Origin: Acidovorax sp. | Lineage (GTDB): Bacteria > Pseudomonadota > Gammaproteobacteria > Burkholderiales > Burkholderiaceae_C | Assembly (NCBI RefSeq): GCF_027492855.1 | Contig: NZ_JAPUDY010000061.1 | Location: 1 to 64,000, forward strand | DNA length: 64,000 nt | Direction of reading: 5' to 3' | Shown: piece after piece, positions 25,544 to 34,121 of the stretch | How positions within the stretch are numbered: position 1 is the first letter of the stretch | Layout of the letters: every line of letters starts with the position of its first letter | Translations under genes and position numbers: made by a program | The notes under the pieces: generated by a model | What the model saw: the letters and a program-made list of their open reading frames with translations, nothing else | Database searches by the model: none | What the model was told of the DNA's origin: nothing

Positions 25544-25583
25544 GCCCAAAGCATATCCATAATGAATAGGTGGTGGAAATATA

Positions 25584-25601
25584 AGTATTCGATCAAATAC
25601 T
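25584..25601. promoter_or_regulatory. putative LysR operator in lysR-lysA divergent promoter
   Basis: Inverted repeat agtatt - six bases - aatact in an otherwise AT-rich patch midway between the two start codons. Its palindromic form and position fit a LysR-type site controlling both genes. Confidence 0.55.
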
Positions 25602-25655
25602 CGGAAGAAGGCATCATCCCGGCTTCTATCGAGCCTTTTTGCCTTCGGAGCCCGC

Positions 25656-26900
25656 ATGTCCAACCCCTTTTCCGCCGCCCAGCTCTGGGCCCTGGCCGAC
25701 CAGTTCGGCACCCCGCTGTGGGTGTATGACGCGGCCACCATCCGCCAGCGCATCGCGCAGGTGTCCAACTTCGAGACCATCCGCTTTGCGCAGAAGGCCT
25801 GCTCCAACATCCACATCCTGAAGCTCATGCGCGAAGAGGGCGTGAAGGTGGATGCCGTCTCGCGCGGCGAGATTTTGCGTGCGCTGGCGGCGGGCTACAA
25901 AGCCGGTGGCGAGCCGTCCGAGATCGTCTTCACCGCCGACCTGTTCGACGCCGCCACGCTCGACTGCGTGGTGGAGCAGGGCGTGCCCGTCAACGCAGGT
26001 TCCATCGACATGCTGCACCAGTTGGGCGCGCGCTCGCCCGGCCATGCGGTGTGGCTGCGCATCAACCCCGGCTTTGGCCACGGCCACAGCAACAAGACGA
26101 ACACGGGTGGCGAGCACAGCAAACATGGCATCTGGCACACCGACCTGCCTGCGGCACTGGCCGCCATCAAGCAGCATGGACTGAAGCTGGTGGGCCTGCA
26201 CATGCACATCGGCTCGGGCGTCGATTACAGCCATTTGCAGGAGGTCTGCGGCGCCATGGTCAACCTGGTGCGCACGGCCCACGCTGCGGGGCATGACCTG
26301 CACGCCATCTCGGCGGGCGGCGGCCTGTCCATCCCCTACCGCAGCGGCGACCCGGTGGTTGATACCCAGCACTACCACGGCCTGTGGGACGCCGCGCGCC
26401 AGCAGGCCGAGGCCATCGTGGGCCACAAGCTGGGCCTGGAGATCGAGCCTGGCCGCTACCTGGTGGCCGAATCGGGCGTGCTGCTGGGCGAGGTGCGTGC
26501 CACCAAAAACGCGGGCAACAACCACTTCGTGCTGGTCGATACCGGTTTCAACGAACTCATGCGCCCGTCCATGTACGGCAGCTACCACGCCATGAGCGTG
26601 CTGCGCCGCGACGGCGTCACGGCGGCAGAACAGCCCACCGTGGTGGCGGGCCCGCTGTGCGAATCGGGCGACGTGTTCACCCAGGGCGACGGTGGTGTGG
26701 TGCTGCCACGCGATCTGCCCGCCGCGCAGGTGGGCGACCTGCTGGTGATCCACGACACGGGGGCTTACGGGGCCAGCATGTCCTCCAACTACAACACCCG
26801 CCCGCTGATTGCCGAGGTGCTGGTGGATGGCGGCCAGGCCCGCCTCATCCGCCGCCGCCAGACGGTGGATGAACTGCTGGCGCTGGAACTGGGTTTGTAA
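25656..26900 (+). CDS. lysA: diaminopimelate decarboxylase
   Basis: 414 residues. PLP-dependent alanine-racemase-type barrel, with the Lys in RFAQKACSNIHIL, the phosphate-binding AISAGGGLSIPY, EPGRYLVAESG, and the C-terminal GPLCESGDVF and DTGAYGASMSSNYN. It makes lysine from meso-diaminopimelate. It appears to be a single-gene unit ending near a REP-like hairpin. Confidence 0.97.
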   Translation: MSNPFSAAQLWALADQFGTPLWVYDAATIRQRIAQVSNFETIRFAQKACSNIHILKLMREEGVKVDAVSRGEILRALAAGYKAGGEPSEIVFTADLFDAATLDCVVEQGVPVNAGSIDMLHQLGARSPGHAVWLRINPGFGHGHSNKTNTGGEHSKHGIWHTDLPAALAAIKQHGLKLVGLHMHIGSGVDYSHLQEVCGAMVNLVRTAHAAGHDLHAISAGGGLSIPYRSGDPVVDTQHYHGLWDAARQQAEAIVGHKLGLEIEPGRYLVAESGVLLGEVRATKNAGNNHFVLVDTGFNELMRPSMYGSYHAMSVLRRDGVTAAEQPTVVAGPLCESGDVFTQGDGGVVLPRDLPAAQVGDLLVIHDTGAYGASMSSNYNTRPLIAEVLVDGGQARLIRRRQTVDELLALELGL

Positions 26901-26931
26901 TTTTTGATACGGATTCGCGTTCGATCCATCA

Positions 26932-26994
26932 GAACCCTTCGGGCTGAGCCCGTCGAAGCCTTGCGCGGCGCTTCGACGGGCTCAGCGTGAACGG
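26932..26994. repeat. REP-like inverted repeat, copy 1
   Basis: Arms (ttcgggctgagcccgtcgaagc and gcttcgacgggctcagcgtgaac) enclose a cttgcgcggc loop. The same element occurs in opposite orientation at 50780-50840. It sits between the convergent lysA and gpsA genes, where it could terminate both. Confidence 0.85.
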
Positions 26995-27032
26995 ATCTAC
27001 ATGGGTTGAGTGCAGAACGTATAAGAGGCCGC

Positions 27033-28055
27033 TCAGGGCTCGATCAGCTCGGACGCCGGGCCCCGCCCCATCAGCAGCGCCACGGCGGCGGCGGGGGTGA
27101 GTTGGCCGTCGAGCAGAGCCACCACGGCGCGGGTGATGGGCATGTCCACACCCACCAGGGCCGCACGCTGCGCCACGGTGCGGGCGCTGTAAACGCCTTC
27201 GGCCACATGGCCCAACGATTCCACGGCCTGCTGCAGGCTGTGGCCTTTGGCCAGCAGCATGCCCACGCGCCGGTTGCGTGAGAGGTCGCCCGTGGCGGTC
27301 AGCACCAGGTCGCCCAGGCCCGACAGGCCCATGAAGGTGTCGGGCCGCGCACCCAGCGCCAGCCCGAGCCGTGTCATCTCGGCCAGGCCGCGCGTGATGA
27401 GCGCGGCGCGGGCGTTGAGGCCCAGCGCGAGCCCATCGCACAGGCCGGTGGCAATGGCCAGCACGTTTTTCACCGCGCCGCCCACTTCCACGCCCACGAT
27501 GTCCTCGTTGGCATACACGCGCACGCTTTTGCTGTGGAAGGCCGCCACCAGCGCATCGCGCACCGGGGCATGGCCGCTGGCCGCGACCAGGGCCGTGGGC
27601 TGGCCCAGCGCCACCTCTTGCGCAAAGCTGGGGCCGCTGAATACGCCTGCTATCAAATCAGGAGCTATTAGCGCTTGTACTTCGTGCGCTAGCAGCCCAA
27701 AAGATGCTGAATTGGCACCCGGCGGCACCGCTTCAAAGCCCTTGCACAGCCAGGCCACGGGTGCCGTGCAGCCGCGCAATGCCTGCAGCATGCCGCGCAG
27801 CGCTGCCATGGGTGTGGCCACGATGACGAGGTCGGCACCGGGCAGCAGCGGGCCGAAGTCGCCATCGGCCATGGACAGGGAAGGGGGGAAGGCGATGCCC
27901 GGCAGGTAGCGGGCGTTTTGCGCCTCTACACGCATGCCCTGCGCCTGGGCCGCGTCGCGGGCCCACAGGGTGACCGCGTGCCCGGCCGGGTGCTGGGCCG
28001 CGCTCATGGCGACCGCTGAACCCCAGGCGCCAGCGCCCAATACTATGATTTTCAT
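27033..28055 (-). CDS. gpsA: glycerol-3-phosphate dehydrogenase (NAD(P)+)
   Basis: 340 residues. N-terminal Rossmann motif [10 protein letters not shown], then [10 protein letters not shown], the catalytic-domain [17 protein letters not shown], and [20 protein letters not shown]. It reduces dihydroxyacetone phosphate to supply phospholipid backbones. Two oddities come from the dispersed repeat: residues 118-137 (about [20 protein letters not shown]) are an in-frame insertion absent from typical GpsA, and the start codon region (MKIIV) lies inside a second copy, with no visible Shine-Dalgarno. Confidence 0.95.
   Translation of the reverse strand: MKIIVLGAGAWGSAVAMSAAQHPAGHAVTLWARDAAQAQGMRVEAQNARYLPGIAFPPSLSMADGDFGPLLPGADLVIVATPMAALRGMLQALRGCTAPVAWLCKGFEAVPPGANSASFGLLAHEVQALIAPDLIAGVFSGPSFAQEVALGQPTALVAASGHAPVRDALVAAFHSKSVRVYANEDIVGVEVGGAVKNVLAIATGLCDGLALGLNARAALITRGLAEMTRLGLALGARPDTFMGLSGLGDLVLTATGDLSRNRRVGMLLAKGHSLQQAVESLGHVAEGVYSARTVAQRAALVGVDMPITRAVVALLDGQLTPAAAVALLMGRGPASELIEP
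27647..27702. repeat. double-hairpin repeat copy G, inside gpsA
   Basis: ctgctatcaaatcaggagct (palindrome 1), attagcgcttgtacttcgtgcgct (palindrome 2), then agcagcccaaaa. It keeps the gpsA frame open. Confidence 0.85.
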
Positions 28056-28096
28056 AGCTGCTTGCGCTTATGGATCAAGCGCTACAGGCCAAAAAA
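28041..28096. repeat. double-hairpin repeat copy H, at gpsA start
   Basis: tactatgattttcatagct (palindrome 1), gcttgcgcttatggatcaagcgct (palindrome 2), then ggccaaaaaa. On the minus strand the ATG of gpsA is part of palindrome 1. Confidence 0.85.
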
Positions 28097-28125
28097 GCCT
28101 GATTAGGTACTTATCTCAGAGAGAC

Positions 28126-28148
28126 CCGTTCGCCCTGAGCCCGAACGG
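28126..28148. repeat. short REP-like inverted repeat
   Basis: ccgttcg - ccctgagc - ccgaacgg, sharing the ccgttcg/cgaacgg ends and ctgagc core with the elements at 26932 and 50780. It lies between secB and gpsA. Confidence 0.6.
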
Positions 28149-28204
28149 ATGGGGGAGAGACGTCTGAGGCTTGTACATAGTCAGGCAAAAGGGCCTGTAT
28201 ATGC

Positions 28205-28663
28205 TTACTGAGTGATGATGGGCGAGGGCTCGCCAGCGGCCTGGGCTTGCTGCTGCTCGTACATGCCCTGGAAGTTGATTTCGGCCAGGTGCACGGGCGG
28301 GAAACCAGCGCGGTTGATCACGTCGGCCACGTTGCCACGCAGGTAGGGGTACACGATCTGGGGACAGGCGATGCCCATGATGGGGCCCATCTGGTCTTCG
28401 GGCACGTTGCGGATTTCAAAGATACCGGCTTGTTTGGCTTCGACCAGGAACACGGTCTTGTCCTTGATCTTGGTCTGCACCGTGGCGGTCACGGCCACTT
28501 CGAAGATGCCTTCGGCCACAGGGGTGGCTTCCACGCCGAGCTGGATGTCCACGCTGGGCTGCTCTTGTTCGAGCAGGATGGCGGGCGAATTGGGCTGCTC
28601 CAGCGACATGTCCTTGAGGTAAACGCGCTGAATCTGGAACACGGGGTTTTCTTGGTCGGCCAT
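28205..28663 (-). CDS. secB: protein-export chaperone SecB
   Basis: 152 residues from [20 protein letters not shown]. The SecB core is clear: [13 protein letters not shown], a beta-sheet region, [15 protein letters not shown], and [34 protein letters not shown]. It holds preproteins unfolded and passes them to SecA. It is flanked by grxC and gpsA on the same strand, a common proteobacterial order. Confidence 0.97.
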   Translation of the reverse strand: MADQENPVFQIQRVYLKDMSLEQPNSPAILLEQEQPSVDIQLGVEATPVAEGIFEVAVTATVQTKIKDKTVFLVEAKQAGIFEIRNVPEDQMGPIMGIACPQIVYPYLRGNVADVINRAGFPPVHLAEINFQGMYEQQQAQAAGEPSPIITQ

Positions 28664-28777
28664 GGTTGACAAGTCTCTCTGCGAAAGGGTTTTGGCAAAA
28701 CAAAACCCGCCGGGGAGCAGCTCCCGCAGCGGGCACATGGGGCTGCATTATGCAGCGCCCGGCAAAGCGTTCTGCTT

Positions 28778-28827
28778 AGAACGTGTTTACGAACTGCGCG
28801 GCCTCTGGGAGTTCGTAGACACGTTCT
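28778..28827. mobile_element. 50-bp palindromic mini-element ending at the grxC stop
   Basis: Arms agaacgtgtttacgaact and agttcgtagacacgttct pair with one mismatch. The element is flanked by TTA on both sides, consistent with a TA target duplication. Its inner edge forms the grxC stop codon. The end sequence resembles the larger element at 61416-61636. Confidence 0.6.
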
Positions 28828-29087
28828 TAGGCAGCGCCCAAGAGGGGCATCAGCTCGCCACGGCCGTCCAGCGCCACCAGGTCATCGTGGCCGCCCACGT
28901 GGGTGGTGCCGATGTAGATCTGCGGCACCGTGCGGCGGCCGGTGATTTCCATCATCTGCTTGAGCGCAGCGGGGTCGGTATCGATGCGGATCTCCTCGAT
29001 TTTCTCCACGCCTTTGGATTTGAGAATCTGCTTGGCACGGATGCAATAGGGGCAGACGGCGGTGGTGTACATCTTCACGGGTTGCAT
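28827..29087 (-). CDS. grxC: glutaredoxin 3
   Basis: 86 residues, typical GrxC size. The redox motif is C12-P-Y-C15 in YTTAVCPYCIRAK, with the conserved RRTVPQIYIG and HVGGHDDLVAL. It is a cytosolic glutathione-dependent thiol oxidoreductase. The stop codon overlaps a palindromic mini-element. Confidence 0.96.
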   Translation of the reverse strand: MQPVKMYTTAVCPYCIRAKQILKSKGVEKIEEIRIDTDPAALKQMMEITGRRTVPQIYIGTTHVGGHDDLVALDGRGELMPLLGAA

Positions 29088-29168
29088 GGCGATCTTTCCT
29101 TCCTCTTTCTGACGGGGGCAACAAAACCGGCAATAAGCCTAACGCTGTTGCAGTAACGTGGGGGCAGG

Positions 29169-29576
29169 TCAGGCTTTTTCCACCGGCAGGCTGGCTTCGC
29201 GCCAGGCCTTGAGGCCACCGGCCATGGCCTGGGCGTTGTCGTAGCCCAGTTTTTTGGCCATGGCGACCGCGCGGTTGGCACGGGCCCCCGAGGCGCATAC
29301 CAGCACCAGCGGCAGGGCTTTGTTTTTGACCACCGTGGGCAGGCGCTCATCGAGCTGGCCGAGCGGCACGTTTTTGGCGCCGCCCACATGGCCTGCGGCG
29401 AATTCCTCGGTCTCGGACACGTCGATGACCACCGCTTTTTCGCGGTTGATGAGCTGCACGGCGCGCGCGGGTGTCAGCGAGCCGCCACTGGCGTTCTTGA
29501 GGACCGGCCACAGCAACAAGCTGCCCGAAGCCAGTGCGACGAAGAACAGATACCAGTTGTCGATAATGAATTTCAC
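29169..29576 (-). CDS. rhodanese-like membrane protein
   Basis: 135 residues from a GTG preceded by aagga at six bases. One N-terminal helix (NWYLFFVALASGSLLLW) is followed by a rhodanese domain (AVVIDVSETEEFAAGHVGGAKNVPL) with the active-site loop C94-ASGAR. It probably faces the cytoplasm or periplasm as a single-pass protein. The order rhodanese-grxC-secB is widely conserved in proteobacteria. The frame is open upstream, but that part is antisense to gpmA. Confidence 0.92.
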   Translation of the reverse strand: MKFIIDNWYLFFVALASGSLLLWPVLKNASGGSLTPARAVQLINREKAVVIDVSETEEFAAGHVGGAKNVPLGQLDERLPTVVKNKALPLVLVCASGARANRAVAMAKKLGYDNAQAMAGGLKAWREASLPVEKA

Positions 29577-29663
29577 GAAGATTCCTTGGGTTGGCGAACA
29601 GCGTAATTCTAGAATGCTGGGTTTTGGCCCGCTTTCTTTTGACCTGCCTTTCCTGGGGAAACC

Positions 29664-30407
29664 ATGTACAAGCTCGTTTTGATCCGCCACGGCGAATCCA
29701 CCTGGAATCTTGAAAACCGATTCACGGGCTGGACCGATGTCGATCTCACGCCCACCGGCGTCTCCCAGGCCATGTCGGCTGGCCAACTGCTCAAGGCCGA
29801 GGGCTACGAGTTCGACCTGGCCTTCACCAGCGTGCTCAAGCGCGCCATCCGCACCCTGTGGCACACGCTCGACGGCATGGACTCCACCTGGCTGCCCGTG
29901 GTGAAGGACTGGCGCCTGAACGAGCGCCACTACGGCGCCCTGCAAGGCCTGAACAAGGCCGAAACCGCCAAGCAGTACGGCGACGAGCAGGTGCTGGTGT
30001 GGCGCCGCAGCTATGACACGCCGCCCCCGGCCCTGGAAGCCGCCGACCCCCGCAGCGAGCGCGGCGACCGCCGCTACGCCAACGTGGCGGCCAGCGACGT
30101 GCCCCTGACCGAGTGCCTGAAAGACACCGTGGAGCGTGTGCTGCCGTTCTGGAACGAAGCCATGGCCCCCGCCATCCGCTCGGGCAAGCGTGTGGTGGTG
30201 GCTGCGCATGGCAACTCCATCCGCGCGCTGGTGAAATACCTGGACAACATTTCCGAGTCCGACATCGTGGGCCTGAACATTCCCAACGGGATTCCGCTGG
30301 TATACGAGCTCGACGCAGACCTCAAGCCCATCCGTCACTACTATCTGGGTGATGCCGAGGCTGCCGCGAAGGCTGCAGCAGCCGTGGCTTCGCAAGGCAA
30401 AGCGTAA
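29664..30407 (+). CDS. gpmA: 2,3-bisphosphoglycerate-dependent phosphoglycerate mutase
   Basis: 247 residues. Catalytic [10 protein letters not shown] with His9, then the [14 protein letters not shown] substrate loop and [16 protein letters not shown] with the second His. It is the glycolytic/gluconeogenic 3-PG to 2-PG isomerase. An Ala-rich tail ends the protein. It diverges from the rhodanese-secB run. Confidence 0.97.
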   Translation: MYKLVLIRHGESTWNLENRFTGWTDVDLTPTGVSQAMSAGQLLKAEGYEFDLAFTSVLKRAIRTLWHTLDGMDSTWLPVVKDWRLNERHYGALQGLNKAETAKQYGDEQVLVWRRSYDTPPPALEAADPRSERGDRRYANVAASDVPLTECLKDTVERVLPFWNEAMAPAIRSGKRVVVAAHGNSIRALVKYLDNISESDIVGLNIPNGIPLVYELDADLKPIRHYYLGDAEAAAKAAAAVASQGKA

Positions 30408-30528
30408 ATCGCAGGTAAAGGCGGGGGAAAACCCCGCTGATTGCCGCCAAAGTGAGCATCCATGCGGAACTGCGGCGGGTTTGGCCCTTCCAAGGTGTAT
30501 ATTGGTTTTGAAGCGGTAAAGGTGTTGT

Positions 30529-31965
30529 ATGGGCCAGAAACTCAAGATTGCAGGATGGGTATCGATCGGCGTGGTGGCGGGTGCGCTCACCACGGTGTCG
30601 CTGCAAACCGTGGCGCGCGGCGCCATGACGCCGCTTCCGCTGGAGGAAATCCAGCAGCTGTCCGCCGTGTTCGGCCTGGTCAAGACCGACTACGTGGAGC
30701 CGGTGGACGACAAGAAGCTCATCACCGACGCGATCTCGGGCATGGTGTCCAGCCTCGACCCGCACTCGCAGTATTTCGACAAGAAGTCCTTCAAGGAATT
30801 CCGTGAAGGCACCTCGGGCCGTTTTGTGGGCGTGGGCATCGAGATCACCCAGGAAGACGGCCTGATCAAGATCGTTTCTCCCATCGAGGGCTCGCCTGCC
30901 TTCCGTGCAGGGCTCAAGACCAACGACCTGATTACCAAGATCGACGAAACGGCGGTCAAGGGCCTGGCGCTCAACGACGCCGTCAAACGCATGCGCGGCG
31001 AGCCCAACACCAAGGTCACGCTCACCATCTTCCGCAAGGACGAAAGCCGCACCTTCCCCGTCACCATCACGCGCGAAGAGATCAAGACCCAGTCCGTCAA
31101 AGGCAAGGTGGTCGAGCCCGGCTACGCCTGGATCCGCCTGTCGCAGTTCCAGGAGCGCACGGTGGATGACTTCGTGCGCAAGGTCGAAGAGGTGTACAAG
31201 CAGGAGCCCCACCTCAAGGGCATGGTGCTGGACCTGCGCAACGACCCCGGCGGCCTGCTGGACGCGGCCGTGGCGATCTCGGCGGCCTTCCTGCCAGAAA
31301 ACGTCACGGTGGTCTCCACCAACGGCCAACTGGCCGACAGCAAGGCCACTTACAAGGCATCGCCCGACTACTACCAACGCCGGGGCGGCGGCGACCCGCT
31401 CAAGCGCCTGCCTGCCGCACTCAAGTCGGTGCCGTTGGTGATTCTGGTGAACGAAGGCTCCGCTTCCGCCAGCGAAATCGTGGCGGGCGCGCTGCAGGAC
31501 CACAAACGCGCTACCGTGATGGGCAGCCAGACCTTTGGCAAGGGCTCGGTGCAGACGGTGCGCCCTCTGGGGCCGGACACAGGCATCAAGCTGACCACGG
31601 CGCGCTACTACACGCCGAGCGGCAAGTCGATCCAGGCCAAGGGCATCGTGCCCGACGTGATGATCGATGAATCGGAAGAAGGCAACCTTTTTGCCGCCCT
31701 GCGCATGCGCGAGGCAGACCTCGACAAACACCTGGGGAGCGGCCAGGGCGAAGAGGTGAAGGACGAGGCCCGTGAAAAGGCCCGCGAGGAAGCCCGCAAG
31801 CGCCTGGAGGCAGAAGCCAAGAAGCCCGAGTCCGAGCGCAAGGCACCCGAGTTCGGCACCGACAAGGACTTCCAACTGGTGCAGGCGCTTAACCAGCTCA
31901 AGGGCCGCCCCGTGCTGGTCAGCAAGACGCTGACGGAACGCAAGGAAGAAAAGAAAGAGAATTGA
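30529..31965 (+). CDS. ctpA: S41 family C-terminal processing peptidase
   Basis: 478 residues. N-terminal signal/anchor (IAGWVSIGVVAGALTTVSL), a PDZ domain (VGVGIEITQEDGLIKIVSPIEGSPAFRAGLK), then the S41 catalytic core with the Ser in NEGSASASEIVAGAL and the Lys in QTFGKGSVQTV. It is a periplasmic protease that trims or degrades proteins at C-terminal ends. A charged Glu/Lys-rich tail follows (about 405-445). A terminator lies 23 bp past the stop. Confidence 0.95.
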   Translation: MGQKLKIAGWVSIGVVAGALTTVSLQTVARGAMTPLPLEEIQQLSAVFGLVKTDYVEPVDDKKLITDAISGMVSSLDPHSQYFDKKSFKEFREGTSGRFVGVGIEITQEDGLIKIVSPIEGSPAFRAGLKTNDLITKIDETAVKGLALNDAVKRMRGEPNTKVTLTIFRKDESRTFPVTITREEIKTQSVKGKVVEPGYAWIRLSQFQERTVDDFVRKVEEVYKQEPHLKGMVLDLRNDPGGLLDAAVAISAAFLPENVTVVSTNGQLADSKATYKASPDYYQRRGGGDPLKRLPAALKSVPLVILVNEGSASASEIVAGALQDHKRATVMGSQTFGKGSVQTVRPLGPDTGIKLTTARYYTPSGKSIQAKGIVPDVMIDESEEGNLFAALRMREADLDKHLGSGQGEEVKDEAREKAREEARKRLEAEAKKPESERKAPEFGTDKDFQLVQALNQLKGRPVLVSKTLTERKEEKKEN

Positions 31966-31987
31966 GCCTTTCGCGCTCCGCTCTGCA

Positions 31988-32018
31988 GGCTGGATTTCGC
32001 GAGAAATCCAGCCTTTTT
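31988..32018 (+). terminator. terminator after ctpA
   Basis: Perfect 11-bp stem (ggctggatttc / gaaatccagcc) with a gcga loop and a TTTTT run. Confidence 0.92.
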
Positions 32019-32060
32019 GCATCTGCACCTGTTTCTGCTGTCTTTTCTGCCTGACGCCCC

Positions 32061-32810
32061 ATGACCGACGACCAGCTCCTGCGCTATTCCCGCCACATCC
32101 TGCTCGACGAGATGGGCATCGAGGGGCAGGAGCGCGTGTTGGCAGCGCACGCCCTCATCATCGGCGCGGGCGGACTGGGCTCGCCAGCGGCGCTGTACCT
32201 GGCATCGGCGGGCGTGGGGCACATCACGCTGGTGGACGACGATGTGGTGGACCTTACCAATCTGCAGCGCCAGATCGCCCACACCACGGCGCGGGTGGGG
32301 CTCCCGAAAGTGGATTCGGCCGCTGAGGCCATGGCGGCCATCAACCCCGAGGTGCGGGTGACCCGGCTGAAGGCGCGGGTGGATGCCGCCGCCCTGGACG
32401 ACCTGGTGCGCCAAGCCACCGTGGTGCTGGACTGCAGCGACAACTACGCCACGCGCCACGCCGTCAATGCTGCCTGTGTGCGCCACGGCACGCCCCTGGT
32501 GGCCGGTGCGGTGATCCAGTTCGATGGGCAGATCACCGTGGTGGACCCGCGCGATACGCAGTCGCCTTGCTATGCCTGCATCTTCCCGCCAGACGCCGCG
32601 TTTGAAGAGGTGCGCTGCTCCACGATGGGCGTGTTTGCGCCGCTGGTCGGGGTGGTGGGTGCCATGCAGGCCGCCGAGGCGCTCAAGCTGCTGGCGGGCG
32701 TCGGCACATCGCTGGCGGGCCGGTTGCTGATGCTGGACGGGCGCTCCATGGAGTGGAGCACCATGCGCGTGCAGCGCGCCCCCCACTGCCCGGTGTGTGC
32801 AACGCGGTAG
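32061..32810 (+). CDS. MoeB/ThiF family adenylyltransferase
   Basis: 249 residues. E1-like Rossmann domain: RYSRHILLDEMGIEGQERV, GAGGLGSPAALYLASAGVG, VVDLTNLQRQIAH, and the ATP/target residues around DCSDNYATRHAVN. Two zinc pairs are present (CYAC and CPVC). It activates a sulfur-carrier protein (MoaD or ThiS type) by adenylation. No moaD or thiS lies nearby, so the pathway is undetermined. It may be co-transcribed with the receiver gene 78 bp downstream. Confidence 0.93.
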   Translation: MTDDQLLRYSRHILLDEMGIEGQERVLAAHALIIGAGGLGSPAALYLASAGVGHITLVDDDVVDLTNLQRQIAHTTARVGLPKVDSAAEAMAAINPEVRVTRLKARVDAAALDDLVRQATVVLDCSDNYATRHAVNAACVRHGTPLVAGAVIQFDGQITVVDPRDTQSPCYACIFPPDAAFEEVRCSTMGVFAPLVGVVGAMQAAEALKLLAGVGTSLAGRLLMLDGRSMEWSTMRVQRAPHCPVCATR

Positions 32811-32888
32811 GACTCCTCCTACAGGGTCAGCCTGTTGTCGCTGGCAGAATTCTGGCGCCGTCAGGCATAAATTCAAGGCTCAGGCAGC

Positions 32889-33326
32889 GTGTCCCTCACG
32901 CTGACCGCCAAAGTGGACCCGATTGTGAAGCTGCGCACCTACATTGTTGAAGACAACGCAACCATCCGTGAGAACCTGATCGGTACTCTGGAAGAGTTGG
33001 CGTCTGTACAAGCGGTGGGTATGGCAGAAACCGAGAATGAAGGCACACATTGGCTTTCCACCCACGGCGAGCAGTGGGATCTGGCCATCGTCGATCTGTT
33101 TTTGCGCCAAGGCAGCGGCCTGGGTGTGCTGGCAGCCTGCCGCAAACGCCGACCCGGTCAGAAGATGGTGGTGCTCAGCAACTACGCAACCCCCGATGTG
33201 CGCATGCGCTGCGCGCAGTTGGGGGTGGATGCGGTGTTCGACAAGTCCAACGAAATCGATGCCTTGGTGGACTACTGCGTCTTGCACGGTAGCAGCGATT
33301 CGGCAGCGGACAACACGCCGTCGTGA
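32889..33326 (+). CDS. receiver-only response regulator
   Basis: 145 residues. CheY-like domain with the acidic pocket in VEDN, phospho-acceptor D69 (IVDLFLRQGSG), and FDKS lysine. No output domain follows, only a short Ser/Asp-rich tail. Starts at GTG 32889; a GTG at 32925 (VKLRTYIVED) is an alternative. It is convergent with a NarL-type regulator and near its kinase, so it may modulate that phosphorelay. Confidence 0.88.
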   Translation: MSLTLTAKVDPIVKLRTYIVEDNATIRENLIGTLEELASVQAVGMAETENEGTHWLSTHGEQWDLAIVDLFLRQGSGLGVLAACRKRRPGQKMVVLSNYATPDVRMRCAQLGVDAVFDKSNEIDALVDYCVLHGSSDSAADNTPS

Positions 33327-33362
33327 CGCCTGGCGCTGCCCCGCTCGCTCACTCAATCAATG

Positions 33363-33995
33363 TCAATCAATCAGGCGGTTCTTGAGCGCGTAATAGGTCA
33401 GATCGCTGTTGGACGACAGGCTCATTTTTTCCATCAACCGCGTGCGGTAGGTGCTCACGGTTTTGACGCTCAGCGACAGATCCTTCGCGATGTCTCCAGC
33501 CGTCTCGCCCTTGGCCAGCTTGAGGAACACCTGAAACTCGCGCTCGGACAACTGTTCGTGGGGCGGCGCATCGTCCTTGCGGTTGAGTTGCTGCGCCAGC
33601 AGTTCTGCCACGGCAGGCGTCAGGTAGCGGCGGCCCAGCGCAATGGTGCGGATGGCTTCCGCAATCTCCGCAGGCTCGCACTCCTTGTTCAGGTAGCCGC
33701 TCGCGCCCTGGCGGATCAGGTTGATCGCATAGTGCTCTTCGGGGTATCCGCTCAGGATCAGGATGCCCATGTCGGGGGCCTTGGCGCGCAGCATGGCCAG
33801 CGCATCGAGGCCGCTTTGGCCGGGCATCGACAGGTCCATCAGCAGCACGTCGATTTCCTTGTTGCGCACCAGGTCGATGGCTTCGCGGCCATTGGCGGCT
33901 TCGCCTTCGACCCGCAGGTCCACATGTTCCGACAGAAACTGTCGCAACCCGGCGCGAACAATTGCGTGGTCATCCACAATGCCGATCTTGATCAT
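33363..33995 (-). CDS. NarL/LuxR-type response regulator
   Basis: 210 residues. Receiver domain with D54 (LLMDLSMPGQSGLD) and a C-terminal LuxR helix-turn-helix (LSEREFQVFLKLAKGETAGDIAKDLSLSVKTVSTYRTRLMEKM). It is divergent from the sensor kinase at 34122, which is its likely partner. The targets are unknown. Confidence 0.94.
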   Translation of the reverse strand: MIKIGIVDDHAIVRAGLRQFLSEHVDLRVEGEAANGREAIDLVRNKEIDVLLMDLSMPGQSGLDALAMLRAKAPDMGILILSGYPEEHYAINLIRQGASGYLNKECEPAEIAEAIRTIALGRRYLTPAVAELLAQQLNRKDDAPPHEQLSEREFQVFLKLAKGETAGDIAKDLSLSVKTVSTYRTRLMEKMSLSSNSDLTYYALKNRLID

Positions 33996-34121
33996 TGATA
34001 TTGCTTTCGTGGGGTGGCAGCTGTGCTGCCGGTGCGTCTGTAACTTGGGGCCTGAGGGCCTGCATGCCGCTGAATGGCTGGGGCCGCTGGCAGGCGATAG
34101 CTCATTATCCAGAGTAAGTAT

